Shown here: piece after piece, positions 55,069-64,000 of the stretch
How positions within the stretch are numbered: the first letter of the stretch is position 1
How the letters are laid out: every line of letters begins with the position of its first letter
Source: Affinundibacterium macrobrachii
GTDB lineage: Bacteria; Pseudomonadota; Gammaproteobacteria; Burkholderiales; Burkholderiaceae_D
Reading direction: 5' to 3'
Length of the DNA stretch: 64,000 nucleotides
Assembly: GCF_014652415.1 (NCBI RefSeq)
Contig: NZ_BMYT01000001.1
Span: 925,352 to 989,351, forward strand
Made by a program: the position numbers and the translations under genes
Notes under the pieces: generated by a model
Database searches by the model: none
What the model saw: the letters and a program-made list of their open reading frames with translations, nothing else
What the model was told of the DNA's origin: nothing

Positions 55069-56340
55069 ATGAATTCATACACGTTTTCGGTTTTATTCAT
55101 TGTTTTTCTTGGCATCACAGTTAGCCTGCAATTCTGGTTGTCGTCTCGCCAGCTACGTCATGTGAGCAAACATCGCGCAGAAGTTCCTGCCGAATTTAAA
55201 GAGAAAATTGCGCTAGATGCACATCAAAAGGCTGCCGACTACACGATCGCAAAAACCAAATTTGGTCTTTTATCTTTATTTTTTAGTGTCATCGTGCTGT
55301 TAGGCTTTACCCTGTTCGGCGGACTGCAATTATTATCATTGAGTCTTTATCGCTGGCTAGGCGATGGCATGACTTACCAACTGGGCTTAATCGCCGCCTT
55401 TGCCCTGATCAGTGGCGCATTAGATTTGCCGTTTGACCTATATCGCCAATTTGTGTTGGAGGAAAAATTTGGCTTCAATAAAATGAATTTAAAATTATTC
55501 ATCAGTGACTTAATCAAAGGCAGTTTAATCGGCGCTGCGATTGGTCTGCCTTTAGTCTGGGTAGTGATCACCCTTATGGATAAATCGGGCGATTTGTGGT
55601 GGTTATATGCTTGGTTAGTGTGGACCGGTTTTCAACTCTTAATGATGTTAATTTTCCCGACCTGGATCGCGCCATTGTTCAATAAGTTTACACCTTTGGC
55701 GGATGACAGTTTGCGTCTACGCATCGAAGGCTTGATGCAGCGTGTTGGCTTTGCCTCTAGCGGATTATTTGTGATGGATGGCTCTAAACGTAGCGCGCAC
55801 GGTAATGCTTACTTTTCAGGCTTCGGCAAAACCAAGCGTATCGTTTTCTTCGATACACTCATTGCAAGATTAGCGCCACAAGAAGTCGAAGCAGTGTTGG
55901 CACATGAGCTTGGGCATTTCAAACTCAAACATATTATTAAAAGAATGATAGTGATGTTCCTTGTTTCACTCGGATTCTTAGCTCTGCTGGGTTACTTAAA
56001 ACAACAAGTTTGGTTCTTTACAGGTTTAGGCGTAGATCCAATTTTATTCTCCTCCTCCAACAATGCCATGGCATTAATTTTGTTTATGCTGACCTTGCCG
56101 GTGTTCACATTTGTACTGTCACCATTAACATCGATTAGTTCGCGTAAGCATGAGTTTGAAGCAGACGCTTTTGCAGTGAAACACACTAATGCAGGTGATT
56201 TAGTTTCAGCGCTTGTCAAATTGTATGAAGACAATGCGTCAACACTGACTCCTGATCCAATACACTCTGCTTTCTATGACTCGCATCCACCCGCGTCTAT
56301 TAGAATTGCTCACTTGCACCAGCAAGCGAAACTAGCATAA
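55069..56340 (+). CDS. M48-family membrane metallopeptidase (Ste24/CAAX protease-like)
   Basis: This 423-aa inner-membrane protein has about five to seven transmembrane helices and a zinc site: AHELGHFKLKH (about 280) with the third ligand in EFEADAFAV (about 365). FVLEEKFGFNKMNLK and the final FYDSHPPASIRIAHL motif are typical of Ste24-type M48A peptidases. Bacterial members cleave membrane proteins; the target here is unknown. It stands upstream of phhB and rsgA on the same strand, with orn divergent. Confidence 0.92.
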   Translation: MNSYTFSVLFIVFLGITVSLQFWLSSRQLRHVSKHRAEVPAEFKEKIALDAHQKAADYTIAKTKFGLLSLFFSVIVLLGFTLFGGLQLLSLSLYRWLGDGMTYQLGLIAAFALISGALDLPFDLYRQFVLEEKFGFNKMNLKLFISDLIKGSLIGAAIGLPLVWVVITLMDKSGDLWWLYAWLVWTGFQLLMMLIFPTWIAPLFNKFTPLADDSLRLRIEGLMQRVGFASSGLFVMDGSKRSAHGNAYFSGFGKTKRIVFFDTLIARLAPQEVEAVLAHELGHFKLKHIIKRMIVMFLVSLGFLALLGYLKQQVWFFTGLGVDPILFSSSNNAMALILFMLTLPVFTFVLSPLTSISSRKHEFEADAFAVKHTNAGDLVSALVKLYEDNASTLTPDPIHSAFYDSHPPASIRIAHLHQQAKLA

Positions 56341-56402
56341 TTTACTAACTGCAATTAGCGTGAAATAAACTATTTTCCGAACGACTTAATCAAAACTCGC
56401 AT

Positions 56403-56750
56403 ATGAAAACTTCTGATCTCTTAGCAAAAAAATCAGCGCACACTGAAATGGGCTTACAAGAACAAGAACTGCCGACTTACTTTGCAGCGACACCAGGTTG
56501 GACACAAGATGGTCCGCGCATTGTCAAAACCTATAACTTCAAGAATTATTACGAAACACTCGCTTTCGTCAACGCGATTGCTTACACCATTCATGAGGAA
56601 GACCATCATCCTGAATTAGTCGTCACCTATAATCGCTGTGTCATCAAATTTGATACGCACACTGTCAATGGTGGAAAAGGTGGTATCTCTGAAAATGACT
56701 TCATTTGCGCAGCAAAAATCGATGTGATTTTTACGCAGACCTTCGGTTGA
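56403..56750 (+). CDS. phhB: 4a-hydroxytetrahydrobiopterin dehydratase
   Basis: The 115-aa PCD/DCoH-fold enzyme dehydrates the carbinolamine formed by phenylalanine hydroxylase and so recycles the pterin cofactor. The active-site segment [21 protein letters not shown] and the family [15 protein letters not shown] pattern are present. phhA is not next to it in this window. It lies in a unit with the M48 gene upstream and rsgA 9 bp downstream. Confidence 0.93.
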   Translation: MKTSDLLAKKSAHTEMGLQEQELPTYFAATPGWTQDGPRIVKTYNFKNYYETLAFVNAIAYTIHEEDHHPELVVTYNRCVIKFDTHTVNGGKGGISENDFICAAKIDVIFTQTFG

Positions 56751-56758
56751 TTCACCGC

Positions 56759-57697
56759 ATGTCAAAAAAAATCGCTGCACAAAAAAAATCAGGTCCAACC
56801 GAGCAAGCTACGGTGATTGCCGCTCACGGGCGGCACTATCTGGTTCAAGCCAAGGGTATCAAATTACATTGCGTAACACGTGGTAAAAAGAGTGATGTTG
56901 CTGTTGGTGATATCGTTGAATACCAACTCACCTCTGCCAACCAAGGCGTGATTGAAGCGATCGTGCCGCGCAGCACTTTGCTTTATCGCTCGGATCAATA
57001 TAAGTCGAAAATGCTTGCGGCGAACTTAACGCAATTGATCATTGTCGTCGCTACCGAACCTAGCTTTTCCGATGATTTGATTTCACGAGCCTTAGTCGCC
57101 TCTGAATCGTCTGGCATCAAAGCCCATATTGTTCTGAACAAAATCGACGTAGCTACAAGCTTGCCAAAAGCGAGAGAACGTATCGCTCTGTATGCATCGC
57201 TTGGCTATCCAGTGCACGAAGTATCTGTCACCGCACAAGCCGAAGCAACCCGCGAAAAAATGCTGTCGCTCATACAAGGTCAACGTACTATTTTGATTGG
57301 GCAATCGGGTATGGGAAAATCGTCGCTCATCAATCTCTTAATCCCCGATGCGGAAATTGCGACACGTGAGATTTCTGCTGCATTAGATACCGGAAAACAC
57401 ACCACCACCTTCACTCGCCTATTTCAAATGGCGGAGTATCAAGATCAAGCAACGTATGTGATTGACTCACCAGGGTTTCAAGAATTCGGTTTACATCATT
57501 TAAGCGAAGGTATGCTTGAACGCGCTTTTCCAGAATTTCTGCCACACCTAGGCCACTGCAAATTCTATAACTGCCACCATCATACCGAGCCAGGTTGTAC
57601 AGTTCTCGAAGCACTTAAGCGTGGTGAAATTAGTCAAATGCGCCATGATTTGTTTAAACAACTAGTCCATGAAGCGGCGCAGACGATAGGCTATTGA
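56759..57697 (+). CDS. rsgA: Ribosome small-subunit GTPase RsgA
   Basis: The 312-aa circularly permuted GTPase helps late 30S assembly. An OB-fold N-terminus is followed by G4 LNKIDVA, G1 [12 protein letters not shown] and G3 DSPGF in permuted order. A C-terminal zinc knuckle [14 protein letters not shown] completes it. The ATG at 56759 comes 9 bp after the phhB stop, and the two are probably translated from one mRNA. A longer open frame upstream overlaps phhB and is not used. Confidence 0.96.
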   Translation: MSKKIAAQKKSGPTEQATVIAAHGRHYLVQAKGIKLHCVTRGKKSDVAVGDIVEYQLTSANQGVIEAIVPRSTLLYRSDQYKSKMLAANLTQLIIVVATEPSFSDDLISRALVASESSGIKAHIVLNKIDVATSLPKARERIALYASLGYPVHEVSVTAQAEATREKMLSLIQGQRTILIGQSGMGKSSLINLLIPDAEIATREISAALDTGKHTTTFTRLFQMAEYQDQATYVIDSPGFQEFGLHHLSEGMLERAFPEFLPHLGHCKFYNCHHHTEPGCTVLEALKRGEISQMRHDLFKQLVHEAAQTIGY

Positions 57698-57787
57698 TGT
57701 GCAACTTGGCTAATCACGTTTTATTGTGATTGCGTGCATTTCGGCTGAGTAACTCAATGGATGAAATTTAGGGCATTTAAAAAATAT

Positions 57788-57821
57788 AGAAGTGATTTAA
57801 ATTTTTATTTAAGTCATTTCT
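57788..57821. terminator. Possible AT-rich terminator between rsgA and the binding-protein gene
   Basis: Two 15-nt arms (57788-57802 and 57807-57821) pair at 13 positions around a TTTT loop in the 156-bp spacer between convergent genes. The stem is AT-rich and there is no long T-run, so this is a weak candidate. Confidence 0.4.
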
Positions 57822-57853
57822 AGTTTGATATAGACAAGCTACAAGACATCAAA

Positions 57854-58648
57854 TTAAGGAACTGGCTTACTCCATTTTTGTTCCAATTTCGCGTAGATTC
57901 CATTCTTTTTAATCTTACGCAAACCACGATCTAGTAACTCAGCATATTTAGTCGAATCTGCTCTTTGACGTGAAAAACTCACATACAAAGAGTTTTGTCC
58001 GATACTACCGACCTGCTTAATCTTTCCACTAAATTCCTCAGGATAACGATTCACCAAATAGTCGACCACGCGTGTATAAATCAAGGAATACTCAGAACGT
58101 TGGCGCACTAATTTTCTAAGATTCGATAAGTCGGTTGGTGCAACCTCACGGCTGATACTTTGATCGGTGTCGACTTCATCCGTATAGGTATATCCATGTG
58201 TCACACCGACTTGCTTTCCGCGTAAATGTGTCACCTGTAAATTGCTCGCGGTAGAGCTCCGCAAAGCATAAATTCCGATCTCTGCTTTAAAAATAGGTTC
58301 GGTATGAAACAGCAAGACCTTACTTAGTTTGCTGTCTTTCAAGCTGTCAAAGCAGCCTAACTCTTGCCCGGTTTCGGCTAGCATCAAACATCTGGCATAA
58401 GGAGCCGATTTGAAATTCACCTTCACGTCGACGGCAGCAAAGGCCGCTTCTATGATATCCACTGCCCAACCTTGCAATTTACCGTCTTTATACGCGGCGT
58501 AAGGATACCATTCATCCTCGCCGACCAAGCTAATACTCTGCGTTTGCTCTGCCGCGTAAATAGATGGAACGTTCGCCATATAAATGACGAAACCAATAGC
58601 GATTAGGAGGATCTTTTTTAAGCCACTTAAATAAGCGCTGTCATGCAT
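57854..58648 (-). CDS. Periplasmic substrate-binding protein (SBP_bac_3-like)
   Basis: The 264-aa protein has a signal peptide (about 1-33, ending YAAE). The mature domain is of the SBP_bac_3/polar amino-acid type: EDEWYPYAAYKDGKLQGWAVDIIEAAF, KSAPYARCLMLAETG, GKQVGVTHGYTYTDEV and LDRGLRKIKKNGIYAKLEQKW. No ABC permease or ATPase genes are adjacent. Such stand-alone proteins are common in Oxalobacteraceae, and the ligand is unknown. Confidence 0.85.
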   Translation of the reverse strand: MHDSAYLSGLKKILLIAIGFVIYMANVPSIYAAEQTQSISLVGEDEWYPYAAYKDGKLQGWAVDIIEAAFAAVDVKVNFKSAPYARCLMLAETGQELGCFDSLKDSKLSKVLLFHTEPIFKAEIGIYALRSSTASNLQVTHLRGKQVGVTHGYTYTDEVDTDQSISREVAPTDLSNLRKLVRQRSEYSLIYTRVVDYLVNRYPEEFSGKIKQVGSIGQNSLYVSFSRQRADSTKYAELLDRGLRKIKKNGIYAKLEQKWSKPVP

Positions 58649-58895
58649 AAAATGCTCTCAATATTTACTACAAGCATTTAAACATAAAACTTTATTTGTA
58701 CAAAAAAATAAGATCAGTTTTGTCTGAAATAACCAAATAGTTACTGATTTAACGCAATCTGTGCAGAACTAAATCACATTCTCACTGTCTGTAAAAATCA
58801 ACGATATGATCTCGTGATGTCGAGTTCCTTGACCAAATCTTGGCTCGAATACCTAGGATGAGCCTTTTTATTTCAACCTTTAGATAAGAAAAATT

Positions 58896-61800
58896 ATGAA
58901 ACTTCAGCCATTATTTCTTAGTCTCTCCCTCGCAGGAATGATCTCTTCTGCTTATGCGGCGGATAACCAAGCGTATGCACGATTTCCGACAATTCGCGCG
59001 GACACGGTTGTGTTCACGGCGGAAGGAGATTTATGGAAAACAAGTACGAATGGTGGCACAGCGCAACGCTTAACAACGCACTTGGGTGCAGAAACGCATG
59101 CTGCAATATCACAAGACGGTCAATGGTTGGCTTTTTCGGCTACTTATGAAGGTGCGCAAGAAGCTTACGTGATGCCAATTCAAGGCGGCGTACCGAAACG
59201 GATTAGCTTCGACAATACCGCTGTCACGGTACTAGGCTGGAGCGCGCAAGGTGAAGTATTGGTTACTAGTCAGAACCAAGTGGGTCCGACTTCACAAACT
59301 GTGATCTCGGCGATCAACCCTAAAAATTTACAACGTCAGATTTTCCCGGTAACTGATGCAAATGAAGCCGCCGTAGATGACGCAGGCAAAACTTTATTTT
59401 TTACCCGACTTGGTCTGCATACACGCAATGACAATGCAAAAATGTACCGCGGCGGCGCGGTCGCACAATTGTGGAAGTTTGATCTGCAAGCGAAGAGCGA
59501 AGCTGTCAATTTATTTGCGACTGAAAAATCCAATAACCGCCGCCCTATGCTGTGGAAAAATCGCTTATATTTTTTAAGTGATCGAGATGGTGCCTACAAT
59601 ATCTATGCAGCCAATCTCGACGGTAGCGACGCTAAAGCCATAACCAAGCATCGCGATTGGGAAGTAAGAAATCCACAATTAGGCGATGGCAAAATCGCGT
59701 ATCAGTTGGGGGCCAATTTACACGTACTCGATCTCAATAAACAAGACGATAAATTACTAAACCTCGCCCTAGTTTCCGACTTTGACCAATCTCGGCAACG
59801 TCATATTAAAAATCCACTCGACTTTTTGACGAATACACAGATTGCTGCAAAAGACGATAAATTGGTATTCACGGCACGCGGTCAAATCACCGTCGCCACT
59901 ACCGGCAATCAACGTCGTGTCGACATCGTTTTACCAGAAGGTGCGAGAGCACGCGAAGCCGTATTCTCGCACGACGATCGTTATATCTATGCTTTTGCTG
60001 ACAGTAGTGGCGAAAATGAAATTTGGCGTTTTCCCGCCAACGGCAATGGTAAACCAGAGCAATTAACCAAAGATGGCGAAACCCATCGTCTCACATTAGC
60101 GCCCTCGCCTGATGGCAAGTTTATTGCACATACCGACAAGCGTGGCAGACTGTGGTTACTTGAACTCGCAACCAAAACAAACACTGTCATCGATGATGCT
60201 TCGAAAGAAGGTCACGGCACCCACGATGAAATAGTCTGGTCGCCCGATAGTAAAACCTTGGCGATGGTACGTGGCAATAGCAGTCAAGGACGCAATCAAA
60301 TCGGCTTGTACGATTTAGACAGCAAACAAACGCATTTTGTAACAACCGATCGTTATGAGTCAGAGTCACCAAATTTTTCTGGCGATGGAAAATGGCTCTA
60401 TTTCTTATCGAATCGCAATTTCCAACCTGGTGTCGGTGCGCCATGGGGCGATCGTAACATGGGCACTTATTTTGACAAACGTGCTGGGATTTTTGCATTA
60501 GCCTTACAACCAGGAAATCGCTTTCCGTTTAAGCCGGATGACGAGTTGAGTAAAACTGGCGATAAGGCCAACGATAAAGCAAACGATAAGCCAACCGAAA
60601 AATCCAGTGACAAAACGGAGGCTAGCGATGCCAACAAAGAATCTAAAAAAGTAGAGAATACGGCGGCAAAAAAATCAAACAGTATTGTCTATCAAGGACT
60701 GGCTGAGCGTTTGTATGAAGTTCCTATCGCGGCTGGCAATTATCGTCGCTTAGTCACTGACGATAAACGCTTGTATTTCCTTGAGCGTGATCCAGTTGAT
60801 CGTAGCCGTAGCCATGTAAAGACACTGGCAATCACGAAAACGGCGCCACAAGCGGAAGTGTTCGCGGCTGGCGTACGTAATTTTGACTTATCTCTAGATA
60901 AGAAACGTGTATTCCTGCACAGCGGTAATGGTACGGGTGATTTCTTCGTTGTCGATACTGGAGCAAAAGCACCGCCCGACATGAGCAAAGCCAAGCTCAA
61001 GGTTGACGATTGGACTTTTAGCTCCAATCCACGTCAAGAATGGAAACAAATGTTCACCGATGCTTGGCGTATGCATCGTGACTTCTTATACGATACCAAT
61101 ATGCGTGGCGTCGATTGGGTCAAAGTACGTGAGAAGTACGCGCCTTTGGTTGAACGAATCACAGATCGCGCGGAGCTAAATGACCTGCTTGGATTAATGG
61201 TCAGTGAAGTTAGTTCATTGCACTCACAAGTGCGTCCTGGCGATATCCGTCGCGCCACACCAGATGGTGTAGCGGCTGGACTTGGTGCGGTGCTGAGCAA
61301 GACCAATGAAGGCTATCGCATAGATCACATCTATCGCAGCGAGCCCGATCTACCATCGCAACGTGCCCCGCTCGACAATCCCGATCTAGACGTGAAAGTA
61401 GGTGACTTGATCACTGCAATCAATGGCAAAGATGTGAACACGGTGCGCGACATTTCTGATCTACTATTAAATCAAGCCGACAAGCAGGTATTACTTCAAG
61501 TGAAACGTGGCAGCAACAGCAAGTCAATGTTAGTGTCGCCGATCAATATGATGAAACAAGCGAACTTGCGTTATAGCGACTGGGAGCAAAGTTTATCTAG
61601 CAAAGTCGATCGCGCATCAAATGGCAAAATTGGCTATCTGCATCTGAGGGCAATGACCCCTGCTGATGTCTCCAGTTTTGCACGCGATTTCTATGCAAAC
61701 TATGATCGCGATGGATTAATCATCGATGTGCGTCGCAATAACGGTGGCAATATCGATAGCTGGATCATTGAAAAACTCTTGCGTAAAGCGTGGGCGTTTT

Positions 61801-62228
61801 GGGCGCCGTCAGGACAACAAGCTTACGCAAACATGCAACAAACTTTCCGTGGTCATTTGGTCGTACTAATTGATGAGCTGACGTATTCAGATGGTGAAAC
61901 ATTTGCAGCTGGCGTCAAAGCGCTCAATCTTGGCCCACTAGTCGGTAAACGAACCGCCGGCGCTGGGGTTTGGTTGTCAGATAGAAATACGCTAGCGGAC
62001 AATGGGATGGTACGCGCGGCAGAGAATGCGCAATTTGATGCGAGAGACGGCCGCTGGATGGTGGAAGGTGTTGGTGTTGCGCCTGATATTGAGGTCGACA
62101 ATCCACCGAATGCTAGCTTCAAAGGCGAAGACAAACAGTTAGAAGCAGCGATTAATTATCTGCAGAAGAAACTGAAAGAACAGCCGATTAAACCACTACG
62201 ACCACAAGCGATTCCGCCATTGAAGTAA
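58896..62228 (+). CDS. Tricorn-type S41 protease, exported
   Basis: The 1110-aa protein has a signal peptide (1-21, ending AYA). An N-terminal six-bladed propeller (about 30-330) and a seven-bladed propeller (about 330-620) have WD-like DG turns. The C1 helical domain, a PDZ domain (about 770-870: AAGLGAVLSK, VGDLITAINGKDV) and the S41 catalytic core (about 890-1080) follow. The nucleophile serine is in TYSDGETFAAG (about 995), with LIIDVRRNNGGNIDSW before it. A Lys/Asp-rich low-complexity insert lies at about 545-600. Tricorn proteases are giant peptide-degrading complexes; a signal peptide places this member outside the cytoplasm, unlike archaeal tricorn. Confidence 0.9.
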   Translation: MKLQPLFLSLSLAGMISSAYAADNQAYARFPTIRADTVVFTAEGDLWKTSTNGGTAQRLTTHLGAETHAAISQDGQWLAFSATYEGAQEAYVMPIQGGVPKRISFDNTAVTVLGWSAQGEVLVTSQNQVGPTSQTVISAINPKNLQRQIFPVTDANEAAVDDAGKTLFFTRLGLHTRNDNAKMYRGGAVAQLWKFDLQAKSEAVNLFATEKSNNRRPMLWKNRLYFLSDRDGAYNIYAANLDGSDAKAITKHRDWEVRNPQLGDGKIAYQLGANLHVLDLNKQDDKLLNLALVSDFDQSRQRHIKNPLDFLTNTQIAAKDDKLVFTARGQITVATTGNQRRVDIVLPEGARAREAVFSHDDRYIYAFADSSGENEIWRFPANGNGKPEQLTKDGETHRLTLAPSPDGKFIAHTDKRGRLWLLELATKTNTVIDDASKEGHGTHDEIVWSPDSKTLAMVRGNSSQGRNQIGLYDLDSKQTHFVTTDRYESESPNFSGDGKWLYFLSNRNFQPGVGAPWGDRNMGTYFDKRAGIFALALQPGNRFPFKPDDELSKTGDKANDKANDKPTEKSSDKTEASDANKESKKVENTAAKKSNSIVYQGLAERLYEVPIAAGNYRRLVTDDKRLYFLERDPVDRSRSHVKTLAITKTAPQAEVFAAGVRNFDLSLDKKRVFLHSGNGTGDFFVVDTGAKAPPDMSKAKLKVDDWTFSSNPRQEWKQMFTDAWRMHRDFLYDTNMRGVDWVKVREKYAPLVERITDRAELNDLLGLMVSEVSSLHSQVRPGDIRRATPDGVAAGLGAVLSKTNEGYRIDHIYRSEPDLPSQRAPLDNPDLDVKVGDLITAINGKDVNTVRDISDLLLNQADKQVLLQVKRGSNSKSMLVSPINMMKQANLRYSDWEQSLSSKVDRASNGKIGYLHLRAMTPADVSSFARDFYANYDRDGLIIDVRRNNGGNIDSWIIEKLLRKAWAFWAPSGQQAYANMQQTFRGHLVVLIDELTYSDGETFAAGVKALNLGPLVGKRTAGAGVWLSDRNTLADNGMVRAAENAQFDARDGRWMVEGVGVAPDIEVDNPPNASFKGEDKQLEAAINYLQKKLKEQPIKPLRPQAIPPLK

Positions 62229-62240
62229 TCGGAATAGCAT

Positions 62241-62280
62241 AAAAAATGGCGCAGAGATGATTAGATCTGCGCCATTTTTA
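62241..62280. terminator. Bidirectional terminator after the tricorn protease gene
   Basis: A 14-bp stem (62242-62255 with 62266-62279, core TGGCGCAGA/TCTGCGCCA) with a 10-nt loop and flanking A and T runs. It sits between the stop codons at 62228 (+) and 62346 (-). Confidence 0.9.
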
Positions 62281-62345
62281 TTTTGATTTCTATCGAGAAA
62301 GATGCAACTCGTATTTTGGCTTTAGCTTATGTAAACCCGATATTT

Positions 62346-63170
62346 TCAAGAACGCTGATCCGCTGGGCCAACCACCTCTCGATATGCATGCCAAGTAGCA
62401 TGCCCAATAATCGGCATCGCAATAATAAATCCCAGATTCCAAGTCATAAACCCTAATACGACAAAACCGACAATCGTTAAGCCCCAAATCATCGTCAGAG
62501 GAACATTCACAAACAATGCGACGATACTGATGATCATCGCGGTAATCGCGTCGGTATCTCGGTCTAACATCAAGGGAATGGATACCCAACTAATCGCAAA
62601 TACAATACTCGCGAAAATAAAACCGATGCAGGCATACACCACCAAGAATTCGAGATTCTCTAAGGAGAATAATTTCGCCAAGAATCCTTCCATCGTTGGC
62701 ATGCCCTTGTTGTAGAACAAAGCAAAAATAACTAAGGACGCACGTGCCCACACCATCATAATCACGGCTAGCACCACAGCAAAAGTACCGATATTACTCC
62801 AACGACCGCGCATAGAAAATGCACTGCCTAGCATACCAGAGCGCAAGTTCTCAATCCGACGGCTAACATCATACAAACCTAAAGCCAACAGCGGACCTAC
62901 CAATAAAAAACCACAAGTTAATGCCGACAAATACTGCGGCGCATTGGCCAAAGTGAGTTTTAAAATGCCGCCCATGACGGCAAAGCAAACACCATAGAAG
63001 AGGCCTGCCATCGGTTCCGCGCGAAAATCTTGCCAACCTAAATAAAGCCAATGAAATGCGCGAAAAGCGCCCAAGCGCGCAACAGGCGGGAACGCACTTT
63101 TCTGATCAATTACCATACGAATATCGGGTGCAGCGCTGTCACCATCGCGCCCACTTGTTGAATCACTCAT
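62346..63170 (-). CDS. DUF2189 family membrane protein
   Basis: This 274-aa integral membrane protein has about six transmembrane segments (roughly 55-105, 130-160, 175-210, 215-260). The soluble N-terminus has RLGAFRAFHWLYLGWQDFRAEP, the DUF2189 start, and NLGFIIAMPIIGHATWHAYREVV is the family end. Some members are annotated near cytochrome c oxidase genes; none is here. Function is unknown. Its upstream side carries the 271-bp repeat element. Confidence 0.88.
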   Translation of the reverse strand: MSDSTSGRDGDSAAPDIRMVIDQKSAFPPVARLGAFRAFHWLYLGWQDFRAEPMAGLFYGVCFAVMGGILKLTLANAPQYLSALTCGFLLVGPLLALGLYDVSRRIENLRSGMLGSAFSMRGRWSNIGTFAVVLAVIMMVWARASLVIFALFYNKGMPTMEGFLAKLFSLENLEFLVVYACIGFIFASIVFAISWVSIPLMLDRDTDAITAMIISIVALFVNVPLTMIWGLTIVGFVVLGFMTWNLGFIIAMPIIGHATWHAYREVVGPADQRS

Positions 63171-63778
63171 AATGTCTCCAGATTTTCTAATTTTTTTGAT
63201 GTGGTTTGCTAGGGCCTGTTAACATTTAAATTGGGAGTGCGAATGTGGAAAAACGGGCACAGGGCTAGGCGTCAAGGCGCGCGGCAGTGCAAGCACTGTA
63301 AGCGACTTGCAACAACGCCATGTGCCCGTTTTTCCCATTCCCGAAGGGTTCAAGCCAAAACGCGCGATGGACAGCGTTGTAGCTCTTGCCGAGGCACCTG
63401 CCTCGGCGGCGAACTACGCCTTGCCATCCCACCTTTTGGCTTGAACGCATCTCCCAATTTAAACGTTAACAGGCCCTAGTCCTTGACCAAAATCAAATCA
63501 CGAGCTCTCATGCTAAGCGAGTTTATATTCATGTCGCAAGCGCCACAGTCGGTTAACATTCGAAATGAACAACACTTTCTAGAAAAGTTTGGTGAAATTT
63601 CACACAAACCAGTAGTCCAAAGTTATTTACGGCAAATTTCATGCGGTTCGCGTTATAAAGTAACACTTACGTCGCAGAAATTTTCGAATTGTCGATAGCT
63701 CATCTACACTTCTCTATATCGAGCGAGATCTAATTTATAAAAAGACGCTACTGCACAATTCAACTTTGTTTCTCTCAA
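63171..63778. other. Intergenic region holding a repeat element
   Basis: The 608-bp spacer between the DUF2189 gene and the next membrane-protein gene contains the composite element 63209-63479 and about 300 bp of AT-rich sequence without a convincing ORF. A 71-codon frame starting with TTG at 63483 shows no recognisable protein. Confidence 0.6.
63209..63479. mobile_element. 271-bp MITE-like element with 29-bp terminal inverted repeats
   Basis: The ends 63209-63237 and 63451-63479 are inverted repeats with one mismatch in 29 bp (CTAGGGCCTGTTAAC at the outside). Inside are two head-to-head palindromes. One is 63247-63335 with 15-bp perfect arms (GGAAAAACGGGCACA) and a CAGTGC-AA-GCACTG centre. 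The other is 63348-63446 with 13-bp perfect arms (GTTCAAGCCAAAA) and a GCCGAGGCA-CC-TGCCTCGGC centre. Internal motifs GCTAGGCG and GCAACAACGC match the palindrome after icd. No transposase is encoded. Confidence 0.8.
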
Positions 63779-64000
63779 ATGAAAAATCTCTTGTCTTTAT
63801 CTACTATTCCTCATTTTCTCAATGAACACAAACGCTCGCTGATTTGGCTAAGCTGCTTTAATACCGGTGTCGCGCTATTCATTACGTTGGTATTACCGAC
63901 CAAGCAAAGCTTTGCAGTGAATTGGGTGTTCTCGATGTTAATTGGCTATAGCATCAACATCGTCATCGTGTTAACACGGTGGGTCATTTGGCGCGATCAA
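63779..64000 (+). CDS. Membrane protein, N-terminal part, cut by the window edge
   Basis: An ATG at 63779 opens a frame of 74 codons to the right edge. It encodes a short cytoplasmic head and two hydrophobic segments (about 22-43 and 47-65: CFNTGVALFITLVLP, VFSMLIGYSINIVIVL). The style recalls N-termini of LytS/YehU-type sensor kinases in this lineage, but the diagnostic parts lie outside the window, so I leave it unassigned. Confidence 0.55.
   Translation, partial: MKNLLSLSTIPHFLNEHKRSLIWLSCFNTGVALFITLVLPTKQSFAVNWVFSMLIGYSINIVIVLTRWVIWRDQ

Noticed and set aside
56705-56758. Longer start for rsgA overlapping phhB
   Set aside because: The added residues have no homology to RsgA, and the ATG at 56759 gives the family start.
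62290-62589. 99-codon minus-strand frame overlapping the DUF2189 gene
   Set aside because: It overlaps the DUF2189 gene in another frame, and its composition (many R, Y, C) is non-coding in style.
63483-63698. 71-codon open frame after the repeat element
   Set aside because: It has a TTG start with no clear Shine-Dalgarno, no recognisable protein and lies in an AT-rich promoter-like region. Left out as unsupported.
1-64000. CRISPR array, prophage, integrase or transposase genes
   Set aside because: I looked for regularly spaced repeats, phage modules and DDE or tyrosine-recombinase motifs on both strands and saw none. The only mobile-type signals are short non-coding repeats.

Overview
The window looks like ordinary chromosome from a betaproteobacterium of the order Burkholderiales, most likely family Oxalobacteraceae (an Undibacterium- or Herminiimonas-like organism). 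The reasons are the clpA-clpS / cold-shock gene / icd arrangement, a ParC of the GDQSVYDA type, the orn / M48 / phhB / rsgA neighbourhood, and a proteolytic, amino-acid-using gene set at moderate GC (judged by eye). This placement is inference from gene order and protein style, not a database result. No tRNA, rRNA, CRISPR array, prophage or transposase gene was found.

Layout. 1-4355: 5' part of a U32-family rRNA hydroxylation gene (rlhA) and a large hybrid sensor kinase. 4709-5863: a CsgG-like secreted protein. 6131-15533: an exported-peptidase block (M1 aminopeptidase, two tandem M14 carboxypeptidase-like proteins, S9 peptidase) followed by a dicarboxylate/amino-acid symporter. 15799-20670: clpA-clpS, a cold-shock protein and icd. 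20927-24509: rluE-type pseudouridine synthase, DUF192 protein, rpsT, GNAT acetyltransferase and a VWA protein. 24720-29271: topoisomerase IV, parE and parC. 29405-31468: a coupled pair of response regulators, one with a GGDEF output. 31675-38026: the histidine-utilisation genes hutU-hutH-hutD-hutI with divergent hutC and a perfect 20-bp operator-like palindrome. 38183-42602: patatin/outer-membrane autotransporter, an XRE regulator, a membrane-anchored HExxH protein and a small secreted protein. 43043-47053: a giant Reg_prop sensor kinase. 47065-49308: cytosolic M14 peptidase, a coupled 63-aa ORF and a DUF3820 protein. 50056-53143: TAXI-type membrane protein, CinA-like protein and EI24 protein. 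53292-57697: FKBP, small lipoprotein, orn, M48 protease, phhB and rsgA. 57854-64000: periplasmic binding protein, tricorn-type S41 protease, DUF2189 protein, a repeat element and the start of a membrane protein.

How it fits together. Several blocks serve growth on protein: exported exo- and endopeptidases, a carboxylate/amino-acid symporter, histidine degradation under HutC control, pterin recycling for phenylalanine hydroxylation, and a tricorn peptidase. Housekeeping genes for rRNA modification, ribosome assembly, RNA turnover, proteolysis and chromosome segregation lie between them.

The most unusual signal is in the spacers. A family of 100-140 bp imperfect palindromes has a conserved core, while the outer arms differ in sequence from copy to copy and stay self-complementary within each copy. 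Two copies start directly after the stop codons of icd and parE in the same orientation relative to the gene. Two more related palindromes lie head to head inside a 271-bp element with 29-bp terminal inverted repeats near the right end. Other points worth a look are a tandem M14 pair in which the first member has lost active-site residues, a 9-bp tandem repeat just upstream of the TAXI gene, and nested inverted repeats inside the hut operon.
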